64,000 nucleotides of DNA from Enoplolaimus lenunculus. Its lineage: Eukaryota; Nematoda; Enoplea; Enoplida; Thoracostomopsidae. Location of the stretch: positions 62,001 through 126,000 of the forward strand of contig JASANG010003597.1 of the NCBI GenBank assembly GCA_030248215.1. The letters run 5' to 3'. Shown here in pieces: positions 11,700 to 21,592 of this stretch; the stretch's first letter is position 1; every line of letters starts with the position of its first letter. A program made the position numbers and the translations under genes. The notes under the pieces were generated by a model. That model ran no database searches. It was given only the letters and a program-made list of their open reading frames with translations, and had not been told where the DNA came from.

Positions 11700-12060
11700 A
11701 AAAATTATCTTTAACTAATGCCAAAATTGTCTCCCTCTGAAACCTATAACAGAGTTTGTAAGCACTGCTCTTTTGCAAAATAACGGAAAAACGTATTTCT
11801 TAGTCTTATCTTTATTCGACACAAAGAACGGAAAAGATCAGTATAAAATAAACCAAACGGACATTCCTTAACTTTGTCAAAGTTCAACCTACACCTTGAT
11901 TTCCATACAGCAAATTGAGCATGCTGAATAACTAAATTAAAACAGATTTGCATGTACCTGCAAGCAAATTATTTCCCCAAAATCAAGTCTGCCAAATCAA
12001 TTTGATCCATTTCAGAAACATGCTTTATGATAAAACATGGAGTATGGCACAAGTTGCAAA
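11700..12060 (-). mobile_element. LINE 3' coding fragment, copy 3
   Basis: Minus-strand frame 11744-11953 (QICFNLVIQHAQFAVWKSRC ... LFRSLCRIKIRL) is clearly homologous to the extreme C-terminus of the LINE at 14589-14750 (QYMQFALWKSRC ... VFRSLCRLKVRL) and of copy 2 near 7810-7990. Only the last part of ORF2 is left; the coding sequence above about 11955 is disrupted. Confidence 0.75.
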
Positions 12061-12112
12061 ATTTGGCAATTCACGCTCATGACAATTTTAGAAAAATAAG
12101 TTAGAATAATAT

Positions 12113-14213
12113 GCCCATGTATAGATCTGGGGCTTCCACTCTTCCAGGGTGGAAAACTCATGACCAGGAGTGCATCGCAGCCACTCCTGTATGACGACCT
12201 GATTTTTCACTGGTTGGTAGGAAAAATCACGGGCATAGGTTTTGATGTGGAAAAGTGGAAAATTCATAAGCCTGCATATTCCCTGGTTCGGTAGGGAAAA
12301 TCTGTGGTGTAAAGTTTGTTTGGAAAACGCGACAAGTGGAAAATTTAAACGTAGATTATTCCTGGGTTGGTAGGGAAAATTTGAAGCATAGGTTTACGTT
12401 GGAAAACGGGAAAAGTGGAAAATTTAAACGCCTAGATTTTCCCTTGGTTGGTAGGGAAAATCTGTAGTGTAAAAGTTTGTTTGCAAAACGGGAAAAGTGG
12501 AAATTTTAAAAGCTTACATTATTCGTGGGTTGGGTAGGGAAAATTTGAAGCATAGGTTTTGGTTGAAAAACGGGAAAAGTGGAAAATTTAAACGCCTAAA
12601 GTTACCCTGAGTTGGTAGGAAAATTCTGAAGCATAGGTTGTGTTTGGAAAACTGGAAAAGTAGAAAATTTCTACATCTAGATTTCCCCTTGGTTGGAAGG
12701 GAAAATCTAAAGCATAGGTTTTGTTTGGAAAATGGGAAAAGTAGAAAATTTCAATGGAACGATTTAACAACAATAGCAGATATTTGCTAAAATTAACAAG
12801 TTAAATATTATTTCAACGACCTGATTTCACCTCACCTGCGGCATCATCTCCGGTTCCGGCTACTTTGTTGACTTCCGGCTCCGGATCTGGCATTTTTCAC
12901 CTCCGGTTGCATTCTACAAACTAACAGGCAATATATTTCGACACTGGTCAAAACAAGAAACTGCGGAGCGGAACAGTGCAATGAACAAAATCTACTTTAC
13001 ACAGTTAAACCTAAATGAGCAGAGCATTTACCCGAAATAATACATGAATATTAATTATATCAGATTATGATAGTCCCAGCACAAGATTGGTCAAAACAAG
13101 ATAACACCGAGAGGCCCAGTATTATCAGAATATAAGTCTGTTAACAAAGTCGACGCTTTGAGTGACGCCTTAAGGTTGTAAAAAAGTTGTAATTTGTTTT
13201 TAAGACGTTGTTGGCTAATAATGGCCGGACAGCCGAGGGAACATAAATATATCAAATTTGGTCGTCGCTGACTTCCAACCCAGGGTAAATCTAGGCGTTT
13301 AAATTTTCCACTTTTCCCATTTTCCAACCAAAACCTATGATTCATATTTTCCCTACCAACCTAAGGTAAATCAAGGCCTTTAAATTTTTCACTTTTCCCG
13401 TTTTTCAACCAAAACCTATGCTTCAAATTTTCCCTACCAAGCCATGGTAAATCTAGGCATTAAAATTTTCCACTTTTCCCGTTTTCCAACCAAAACCTAT
13501 GCTTCAGATATTCCCCACCAACCCAGAATAAATCTAGGCATTAAAATTTTCCACTTTTCCCGTTTTCCAACCAAAACCTATGCTTCAAATTTTCCCTACC
13601 AACCCGAAGGTAAAAATTTAGGCATTAAAATTTCCCACTTTTCCCGTTTTCCAGCCAAAACCTAAGCTTCAGATTTTTCCTACCAAGTCAGGGTAAATCT
13701 AGGCATTTCAATTTTCCACTTTTCCCGTTTTCCAGCCAAAACCTATGCTTCAGATTTTCCCCACCAACTCAGAATAAAAATCTAGGCATTAGAATTTTCC
13801 ACTTTTCCCGTTTTCCAACCAAAACCTATGCCCTACGCTTGAATTTTCCACTTTTCCCGCTTTTCAACCAAAACCTTTGCTTCAGATATTTCTTACTAAC
13901 CAAGAAAATATCTAGGCATTTCAATTTTCCACTTTTCCCGTTTTCCAACCAAAAGCTACGCTTCTGATTTTCCCTACCAACCCAAGGGAAAATCTAGGCA
14001 TTAGAATTTCACTTTTCCCGTTTTCCAACCAAAACCTATGCTTCAGATTTTCCCTCTCAACTCAGGGTAAAGTCTAGGCAGTAAAACTTTTTTAATTTTT
14101 CTACCAAATCAGCGGAAAATTTGGCCGTCATACAGGAGTGGTTGCGCTGCACTCGTGGTTATAAGTTTTCCACCGTGGAAAACTGGAAGCCCCTGTGCTA
14201 TACATCGGCCGAA
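12113..14213. mobile_element. Foldback (MULE-like) transposon with about 80-bp tandem arms
   Basis: The ends are inverted: GCCCATGTATAGATCTGGGG at the left and CCCCTGTGCTATACATCGGC at the right. Next to each end is an inverted segment containing ATGACCAGGAGTGCA / CACTCCTGTATGACG. Each arm is then a tandem array of about 80-bp units (GGTTTTGGTTGGAAAACGGG ... TTGGTAGGGAAAAT) in opposite orientation: about 12240-12765 and 13270-14100. The direct repeat GAATAATATGCC flanks it (12104-12115 and 14211-14222), overlapping the element ends, so the true target duplication is about 9-10 bp. The middle (12780-13260) holds an unrelated hAT-like fragment. No transposase frame was found. Confidence 0.8.
12818..12915 (-). 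repeat. hAT-like fragment nested in the foldback element
   Basis: TCACCTCACCTGCGG ... CTCCGGTTCCGGC ... TTCACCTCCGGTTGCATTCT matches, in reverse, the left end of the family copy at 52784 (GGAGGTGAAAAATACCGGAG). Only one end is present. Confidence 0.6.
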
Positions 14214-14588
14214 TAATATGCCAATTTTTCTTAGGGGGAGAGAAAGTTTACTAGTTAATTTAACACTTCTCCACCGCTCATATGGAGATTATAACAAAAC
14301 AATACAACCAACACAGATATAGTTAACGATTATTCACGCTTAGAAATCAACAATGTGAAAACCTGATTATTAGAAAATGTCTAACTGAAAACCAATCACT
14401 GATTTAGATTCTCTTGTTATGCTAGTAAAATAGCGGTCAAAAGTTAATTTACTTAGTTTTATTCTTATCCGGCATTAACTTCTAAAAACAATTTCGCTCA
14501 AAATTTTTCCGGCAAACGTTCCGCCTATATTACTAATTTAAAGCCTGGCGACGCATTCGAGTTTTCTGTAATGATCCCGAAAACACGA

Positions 14589-15420
14589 TCAAAAACGGGC
14601 CTTCAGTCGCACTTTAAGTCTACAAAGTGATCTAAAAACATTTTTCCTAAAGATGGACATTGGGTTCTCTAATGTATTATGAAAATTTAATAAGCATCGC
14701 GATTTCCACAGAGCGAACTGCATATACTGAATTAAAAAATTAAAACATTGATAATTTTGTGTAGATGTATTACTTTTTCCCAATATTAAATCGGACAGAT
14801 TAATCTGATGACAACCTAGTAACCGTTGCAAAAATTGGTTTAATTTCAAATACAAAATTATACGCACGGGAACAATAGATAAAAACATGTGGGATGTCCT
14901 CAACTACATCTATCCCTTGTATATGGCAGTAACAACAGTACTTTGATGTTGTAGTAAAATATGATAATCTATTATTTATATAAAGACGGTTTTGTCTTAA
15001 TTTATAGTGCAAGTCCCGTACTTTACCGTCCACATACTTCGCCTTTGCCCATTTCCATGATTCTTTGACATACAATGTATCTGATCCTAAATGTCGTTCC
15101 CAGTACAAATTTTGCAAAATCATGTTTTTTGCTATAATAATTGTGTATCCATAGTTTATAAACTAATTTTGACTTCAATTTTAACATGTAATATTTTCCC
15201 CGAAAACCCAGCAAAAGTCTCCCTCTTGTCGGAAACTGGACTCGATAATCGAATAGCGAATTTCTTTATAGAACGTAGGAATTGCGATCCGCCTTACTTG
15301 TCTGCTTGTCAAAAATTCAACCTTCCTGAAGAAGTGAAAAAAGGAACTTCTCCAGCTAAGCATTTCCTTATAGCACAAGCACTTTACATAACACATTAAA
15401 AGCACTTTACATAACACATT
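14589..15420 (-). pseudogene. LINE ORF2 C-terminal region with CCHC knuckle
   Basis: Four overlapping short frames in three phases (15417-15181, 15214-15023, 15123-14800, 14903-14589) carry successive pieces of the ORF2 tail. They include YCCYCHIQG ... DIPHVFIYC, a CxxC...H...C knuckle typical of the L1/Tx1 C-terminus, and the final FRSLCRLKVRLKARF. Several single-base shifts separate them. The same order is present at 7290-8020 on the + strand. Confidence 0.85.
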
Positions 15421-15422
15421 AA
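15379..15422. repeat. Short tandem duplication inside the LINE
   Basis: AGCACTTTACATAACACATT is present twice in a row at about 23-bp spacing. It shifts the ORF2 frame and is absent from copy 2, so it arose after insertion. Confidence 0.85.
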
Positions 15423-17122
15423 TCTGTTAACTTTTACTCTAATTTTAATATCTGGAAACCCAATACCACCACCAGTGGCATCCAGATGTAGTATTTGTTG
15501 TCGTACAATATCTGCGGCGGACGGATAGAACACAAACCGACGCAATACTTTGTAACATTTATCTATAACAGCGGTCGAAGGAGTCGCTACAGCACAAATA
15601 TAATTAAAAAAACACAAATAATAAATCATCGCAATATGTATTCGGCCATACATTGACACTCCGTATGGAGGTACTCTTCTCTCTAATGCATCTATGCTGG
15701 ACACACTTTTAGTCCAATTGTCTTCTAAGTCAAATCCCGATGAGTCAATCCAAACACCGTATAGTTTCAATTTATCTACAACATAGCTTCTCCATTTTTT
15801 GGGTACGATCTTTTTTCTACAAGAGCCTAATAGTAAAAGTTGTGTTTTTCTTGTCTTCAATCGGCTACCAGAGGCCATTTTATACCATTCAAATATTTGA
15901 AAAACGATACTAATTTCTTCCCAATTGGTAACAAAAACACTTGTATCATCAGCAAACTTCGTTATTCTTGTATTCTGACCATACAACGGTACCCCCGTAA
16001 GCATTTTAGTTGTCCTCACAAAATGTGCTACAACCTCTGATGTCAAAACATATAACAATGGAGAAAGCGGGCACCCTTGTCTTAACCCTCTCTGTGTATA
16101 GAAGGTTTCCGATAGGTGACCATTTACTAATATGACTGATCTTGTGTATTTTCTTTTATATATACATTTAACCAAATTAATGAATCTCGGACCAAAATTC
16201 ATTTTCATCAGCGTTTTAACAATAAAATTCCATTCTACCATGTCAAAGGCGGCCTCATGGTCAACTGATAGAATCATAGCGCCAGCCTCAAATTCATTTG
16301 CATAGTCTATAACCGACCTGACATGATTTAAACTATCTTGAATTACACGACCTCGCACAGAACTTGATTGATCAGAGTGAACAAGGGTTTGCATTACAGA
16401 CTCCATTCGCTTAGACAGTATTTTTGCAAATATTTTATAGTCTACATTAAGAAGAGTAATAGGGCGCCAATTTTCCCTTAGGTTTCTATCACCAGATCCC
16501 TTATACAACAAAGTGATTGCGCCATCGTATGAAGATAAATTCATTACGTTATAGATCATATAAGAATTATAAAGCGTACATAATAGAGGCGAAAGCATTT
16601 CAATAAAACACCAATAAAATTCAATTGGCAACCCATCCAAGCCAGGAGTTTTCTTCCCTTGGAAAGAGCGAATAGCATTTTTAACTTCTTCACATGTGAT
16701 ATCAGTTTCCAACAAACTCTTTTGATTCTCTAATAGTTTAGGAAAAAACGGCTGATCTAAAAACATTTCTAGCATTTCATAGTTTATTTCTTCAGACCTA
16801 AAAAGTGTAGCATACTGACTTCGAATTTCTGTAATTATATGCTTCGTTTCATTCAAAATTTCACCAGTTTTTGCTTTTATAGAAAATATATAACGCTGGT
16901 CCCAATTTTTCCGTTGCAAAGACTTGGCAGTTGATAGAGACATTTTATCATCCACAAAGTCACTGTAATAAGTACTATGCTTACAAGAAGCAATATACAC
17001 ACTATTTATAATTTCTGACTCTGATTTTAATCTTTTCAAATAAGTTTTAAAGAACGCTTCATTTGGGTATCGACAGACAAGATCAAACGCGTTACGAATT
17101 CTTAGTTCATAATCTCTCCGTG
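15396..17122 (-). CDS. LINE ORF2 reverse transcriptase domain
   Basis: A long open frame (547 codons from the ATG at 17039; similarity extends upstream to about 17122). Conserved blocks: KKTPGLDGLPIEFYWCF, GDRNLRENWRPITLLNVDYK, ILSVDHEAAFDMVEW (motif A, Asp), LRQGCPLSPLLYVL (motif B), ITKFADDTSVFV (motif C, FADD catalytic pair), and a thumb segment KLKLYGVWIDSSG. The style matches L1/Tx1-clade LINEs. It copies LINE RNA at nicked DNA. Downstream the frame is lost at the short tandem duplication at 15379-15422. Confidence 0.92.
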
Positions 17123-18133
17123 CAAAATTGCGCTCTTTCGCTTTACATTTTCCAAGCTTTTGAAAAAGGATTTCAAATCTGATTTACAAATATCCCACCG
17201 CTCCTGAATATCACTAGTTGAAATTTGCAGACGATTTATAGTGTTTACAACGTAATCTAACACATTTTCGTCTGTTAGCAACAGAGTATTTAACTTATAG
17301 TAACCCGGTCCACGGTCGAGGGAACTGATTTTTATTTTAACTCTAAAAAGTCTATGATCAGTCAAATTGACATATCGGGTAGTACACAATGCTTCGCTAA
17401 TCATATTTAATGTTAAATATATTCTATCAATTCTTGATTGGCTATTATGAATACAAGACGAAAATGCAAATAAATCGTTCCGATTTGGGTACGTTTCGCG
17501 GTATACATCGTGTATAGACAAAAAATCAATAAGAGCATTCAATTCTGCCAGACCAACTTGACGGTCATTTCTTACCGTTGATCTGTCTAGCATCTGATTT
17601 TCAACTAAATTGAAATCCCCAAGCAGACATATAGCAGTGTGGTTATAGCACTCCAACTGACTTATTGTTTGTTTCAATGTATTGAAAAATTTTGGGCGGT
17701 CATTGGGTGTCGAAGGTGCATACACCCCAATAAACAAAAAAGATACCTTGTTTATCAACAAGGACAAAACTAAAGCTCGCCCTTCTATTTTATCCGTTTC
17801 AGATTCTTGTGCTGCACACAGCTTCCTGCTAACCAGGAAAGTAACTCCAGTCTTTCTATTTTCTGCTGCCGAAAAACAGTGATATATTTTGAAAGGATTT
17901 TCAAAAATTCTGTTAAACGGTTCCGCTTCTTCTATACTTCGAAAATGTGTCTCTTGAAAACAAACAATATCCAAGTCTTTTGTTTTCTCATAAACTGCTG
18001 ATAGCTTTCGAAAATGCTTAAGACCGTTACAATTTAGCGTGGCAACCGAAATATAGTCCTGATGCCTTGACATAGAACGGCGAGAATTAGTTAATTTACA
18101 AATACAACATGAGTGTTTAACACCACAAGGCAT
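17102..18133 (-). CDS. LINE ORF2 N-terminal APE-type endonuclease
   Basis: A 343-codon frame. It has all apurinic-endonuclease-like motifs: VATLNCNGL (Asn), CFQETHF (Glu), GVYAPST (Tyr), GDFNLVENQ (Asp/Asn), SRIDRIYLT and a final LTDHRLF (Asp-His). In target-primed reverse transcription this domain nicks the genomic target. It starts with MPCGVKHSCCICK, whose CxxCxxC cluster may be incidental. The frame ends at 17102, and homologous RT sequence continues in another phase from about 17122, so one frameshift splits ORF2. All catalytic positions look intact. Confidence 0.88.
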   Translation of the reverse strand: MPCGVKHSCCICKLTNSRRSMSRHQDYISVATLNCNGLKHFRKLSAVYEKTKDLDIVCFQETHFRSIEEAEPFNRIFENPFKIYHCFSAAENRKTGVTFLVSRKLCAAQESETDKIEGRALVLSLLINKVSFLFIGVYAPSTPNDRPKFFNTLKQTISQLECYNHTAICLLGDFNLVENQMLDRSTVRNDRQVGLAELNALIDFLSIHDVYRETYPNRNDLFAFSSCIHNSQSRIDRIYLTLNMISEALCTTRYVNLTDHRLFRVKIKISSLDRGPGYYKLNTLLLTDENVLDYVVNTINRLQISTSDIQERWDICKSDLKSFFKSLENVKRKSAILHGEIMN

Positions 18134-18155
18134 TTACATACGAACACAAATATAT

Positions 18156-19105
18156 CTAACTAACACTAGATTTACCAGAGAACGACATAGTACGCTTGCA
18201 CTTAGGATCTGTATCCAGTCCTGCTGCAACTGAATTCCGTTTTTGCACCCGGCCGAAAGTCTCCACTCTATCTTGTACAATTTGTAAATATTCATTATGA
18301 TAAGCCGGACTATATGCTAACCGATGCCGTAGCCAAGTTAAAAGGTCACCATTAATGTTTAAACAGCCGGCCGGCCATTTAGTACAGTCACTAATATCAG
18401 GATTGTCTTCTTTTAAACCGCAACCCCATATACTCTTACCTGTATTGGTCTCAACAATTAACCCAGCCGTGGATAATAAGTGTTTACGAAGCAAAGGCAT
18501 CTGTGTAAACTTATGCCAGTTTGCAATGAAAATAAGTTCTCCAGCGGTTCGCACATAATGTTTCAATTCTCCATTCCACTGAATTTTTTTATGCAATTTC
18601 TTTATTTTACCGGATCATCCGTTTTCAAAATTTCAATTTCAATTTCATTATTGTCCATCAGTCTTGCTTTCCACACACCTAAAAATTTTTCAACCGATGA
18701 AAATTCTTCATTCCAAATTTTAACCGGCGGTGAGCAGATATGAAAATTTGACAGACACTTATTGTGTGGGTGTCGTGACCAGAAATACTCATGGCATATC
18801 GATCCTTTGACACCAAAAGGCAACTTTGCCGCTTGTTTAGCTTTCAAATACTCATTGAAGTTTGTATACTCGTTAAAACTAGCGGCGCATTGAGGTATTT
18901 TTCCTCGCACTGTTTACCAGCCAAAACTTCTGTGAGCGTTGTACTAGTTGTGGGGTCAGAGTTCTTTTCAATTATACCGTAAACGTATTTACATAAATCG
19001 TCATATTGCTTAACATTAGTGGGCGAGACACCATACTTGTTTTCAAAATTATTGCTCGTTACATCTGCTTTACCGGCACTTGAAATAGTATTCGTTGTGC
19101 AAGTA
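18156..19105 (-). pseudogene. LINE ORF1 with NADAR (YbiA-like) domain, frameshifted
   Basis: Three frames follow one another. From 19105 to about 18885 comes a Ser/Thr-rich N-terminal part (NFENKYGVSPTNVKQYDDLC, VYGIIEKNSDPTT). From about 18885 to 18605 comes CLSNFHICSPP, IWNEEFSSVEKFLGVWKARL. From about 18605 to 18156 comes KIKKLHKKIQW, PLLRKHLLSTAGLIVETNTG, KSIWGCGLKEDNPD and a closing DLLTWLRHRL helix. This order (SNF, SVEKF...KA, LL.T..LIVE, WG.GL, C-terminal L..LR) is the NADAR/YbiA fold signature. Bacterial YbiA is an N-glycosidase acting on damaged riboflavin intermediates; some relatives act on ADP-ribose-modified substrates. It ends 22 bases before the endonuclease ATG. The NADAR call is strong; its role in the LINE is unknown. 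Confidence 0.8.
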
Positions 19106-19475
19106 AGAGCTGGATATTCCGGACCGAAAACACTGGAAAATACAGGTGAAAATATACCGGATTTTTTAGCGGAACCAGATAGTGAAAAATACCGGATTTC
19201 CCTACCGGAACCGGAATTCCGGTTGTACCCTGCATACCAGGGTGCAACCGAAGGTAAAAAATACAGGAGCCGGAGATCAACGAACTTGCCGGAACCGGTG
19301 AGGTGAAATTAGGTAGTAAAAATGATGGAATTCTTTCCTGAAAATTATGACAAGAGTAAAGCGAAACGCGCTAAACAGATAAATTTTGCAAAATTGAACT
19401 ACCGAAACCGCCGGAACATCCGCCCAAAGTTCTACCGGAGCAGGAGGCAGACCTCCGGTTGTACGCTTCTGGATA
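19105..19475. repeat. Two adjacent hAT-like MITE fragments
   Basis: 19105-19232 is CCGG-rich and ends ACCGGAATTCCGGTTGTACC; it abuts the truncated LINE 5' end. 19238 starts CAGGGTGCAACCGAAGGT and continues with GGAGCCGGAGATCAACGAAC, ending near 19471 after CAGACCTCCGGTTGTACG. The second piece matches the copy at 52784-53131. Confidence 0.65.
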
Positions 19476-19544
19476 CCGAAGGTTCCTACCGCCTTCAGTA
19501 ATATACCTGACTATTTCCTTCGAATATTTCGCATTACCAGTTGA

Positions 19545-20020
19545 CAATGGCGATGAAAACCGAAATGAAACCCAAAATCCAAATGAACAAGGTGTAATCG
19601 GATATGCCTTTGTTAAAAAATGGCGTCCGTTTCCGATATAGAAATTACGGAAACTTTGTTAATTTTATGCTCAAAATTAGTTATCATGTGTATATCTAAA
19701 ATTTTTTTCGTGAAAAATATGCTGCAATTGGAATTGTTTGAAACGAAATAAAAATTAAATTATGAAATAATTCATACAAAATCTTAAAGGTGCATCCGCC
19801 ATTTTTCTTTCGAATTTTTGAAAAACGGTTTAATATATCCACGCCTCAATTGTTTGGGCAGAAAACACATTTTGGAAACTTTTACATTTCAATATCTTTT
19901 TTCCGTTTCTGTTATATTTACTATTGGTTTACACCCTGAAACTGACACTCTTAAGCCATTCCAAACAGATTTTTATTAAGGTGCTTTACTGACAAGCAGG
20001 ATACAGAACTTACCCTTTCT
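19545..20020. repeat. Degenerate hAT-like and AT-rich repeat remnant
   Basis: Contains pieces such as GAAACGAAATAAAAATTAAA, AAATCTTAAAGGTGC and TTCCGTTTCTGTTATATTTA that recur near 41340-41470 and 51700-51800. No coding potential is recognised. Confidence 0.4.
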
Positions 20021-20276
20021 CACATATATTTTCTATTTCCCCTGAGACCTACTTTTATGCTAGGATTCGAACTGCAGTGACTGGAGCGGGAGGCGTGCAC
20101 CATCACCACTCAGCTATAGGAGCTTGACGCTCGAGCCCGAGGGGTTCTCACGTCTTGTGGTGATTTAGTTCTATGTATACGTGTTGCAATTGTTAAACAC
20201 GGTGCGATATATACTATTTAACGTATATACACTGCGCTGAGTTGCCAACAGGCAACTCAATCTGAGAAGGGGTTAT
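20021..20276 (-). repeat. TTAA-flanked MITE with tRNA-like core
   Basis: Ends CCCTTTCTCACATATATTTT and CAATCTGAGAAGGGGTTA are inverted relative to each other. On the - strand the core reads TAGCTGAGTGGTGATGG and GCAGTTCGAATCCTAGC, a good pol III A-box/B-box pair. It is a near-complete copy of the family at 6137. Confidence 0.7.
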
Positions 20277-20304
20277 AGATAGTAAACTGAAAATTTTTCG
20301 CTTA

Positions 20305-20545
20305 ACCCTTTCTTACATGAATATTTTCTATTTCCCTTGAGACATAGTTTTATGCTAGGATTCCAACTGCAGTGACTGGAGTGGGAGGCGTACATCACCA
20401 CTCAGCTATAGGAGCTTGACGCTTGAGCCCGAGGGGGGTCTCACGTCTTGTGGCGATTTAGTTCTATGTATACGTGTTGCAATTGTTAAACACGGTACGA
20501 TATATACTATTTAACGTATATATACACTGCGCTGAGTTGCGAACA
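20305..20545 (-). repeat. TTAA-flanked MITE with tRNA-like core
   Basis: Second, adjacent copy of the same family. It starts TTAACCCTTTCTTACATGAA and loses its terminal part after TGCGCTGAGTTGCGAACAGG, where GCGCGTCAATGATAAAGACC follows. The same truncated junction is repeated at 25808-25835 because it belongs to the large tandem duplication. Confidence 0.7.
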
Positions 20546-21371
20546 GGCAAGCGCGTCAATGATAAAGACCTTTCAGCTGAAAGACTGAGGGTTTAAGGGT
20601 TGCGCTATACACGCCGCTCAGCACGATAATTTTTTATTAAAAATTGCTGCACGCCACCAGATTTCGCCTTCATCTGGCACAGTAGAGTATAGCACAACTT
20701 TAAGATTCGTAGACCTTAGGCATAAGTTTACTGTCGTGAAACGAATGAGGGGGTTCCTCATTTTGAGTCCCAATCAATATGCCCATGATTGGGAGGAAAA
20801 ACCTGAACGATTTCAAAATTACTTATCTAATTTCATAAGAAAAAAATCCACAAATTCAAAGCTCTTTAGCTGTGTGGAAGTATACACTTCATCAGTTGTT
20901 TTATCAAGATATGTTATCAAAATTTCACATTTTTTGAATTAGTATTATTTGGAGTGTAGACCTCGTTCCGCAAAAACTTAAGAAATTGTTGTACCAAATC
21001 GGCAGAACATTTGTATATATAAATTAGGTGATAATTTCTGAAGCCCAATTCACTATAACATTTAAACTGTATCAAGCAAGCATATTTTGCAAAACAATGC
21101 GTATAGTTTTTGCGTCTGCTAATGTCTGTCACACGTCGCCATTGGTTCGACTTGCACAAAAAATGCCCGCATAATTTCACTTGTATATGGAACAAACTAT
21201 GTTCGGACAATGTCACTAGCTAGATGCAATGTCCGCGGATAGTTCGGATTTTCCGGTGAAATGTCCACGCATAGTTTGCACAAACGCTAAGTTATTGTTT
21301 TCAGTTTAGTTCTTTTCTTTCTGTTTCATTAGACCATAAGAAAATAAAAATTGGTAAAAATTACTAGGCCA

Positions 21372-21455
21372 TGGAGGGAATTGTTCCTGGGGCTCCATAT
21401 CGAAAGTCCGAAGTTTTTCCGATTCGGCTACCAACGCACGCTTCAAACACATAGC
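21372..21455 (-). pseudogene. tRNA-like pseudogene (Ser/Leu-like)
   Basis: On the - strand it reads TTGGTAGCCGAATCGG (A-box-like), then TTCGGACTTTCGATATGGAG and a B-box remnant GGAACAATTCCC. The layout is that of a class II tRNA. The repeated copy is at 26685-26768. Too degenerate to be functional. Confidence 0.45.
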
Positions 21456-21512
21456 ATTAACAAGGCTATTTATGTTTGTAAACAATGTAAGCTAACTCTA
21501 TAACTTGATATC

Positions 21513-21592
21513 AGCGGACTTCAGTTGCGTACTTGTGCATAGTGGTACGCTCATACGTCAGAGGTTGGGGTTCGAGCCTCCGCGGGAAGGAT
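21513..21592 (+). pseudogene. tRNA-like sequence
   Basis: GTGCATAGTGGTACGCTCAT (A-box-like), a short anticodon-arm region, then GGGGTTCGAGCCTCCGCGGG with a perfect B-box core. A 5' acceptor strand matching CCGCGGGAAGG is not evident. The copy at 26826-26906 has GGTTCGAACC instead. Confidence 0.5.

Larger units (their letters stand above)
14230..19105 (-). mobile_element. LINE, L1/Tx1-like, with NADAR-bearing ORF1 (main copy)
   Basis: About 4.9 kb of a non-LTR retrotransposon on the - strand: ORF1 (19105-18156), then an APE-type endonuclease (18133-17102), reverse transcriptase (about 17122-15396) and a C-terminal CCHC knuckle region (15420-14589), followed by a 3' UTR ending near GTAAACTTTCTCTCCCCCTA (about 14235). 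The RT motif style places it in the L1/Tx1 group. The 5' end is cut by hAT-like fragments at about 19105. There are roughly eight frame disruptions, including a 22-23-bp tandem duplication at 15379-15422, yet long open stretches survive. It is therefore a fairly young but dead copy. Confidence 0.9.

Noticed and set aside
11164-11778. Several overlapping frames with SARADFSPGE-like repeats
   Set aside because: They translate the subterminal array of the Ginger element; no codon-level constraint is visible.
13444-13665. Repetitive frame with FPTKTYAS units
   Set aside because: Translation of the 80-bp foldback array; the units change frame and stop in other copies.
18156-18910. Host NADAR gene exon next to a LINE
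   Set aside because: Same strand, 22-base spacing to the endonuclease start, similar decay by frameshifts and no splice sites make it part of the LINE; not fully excluded without other copies.
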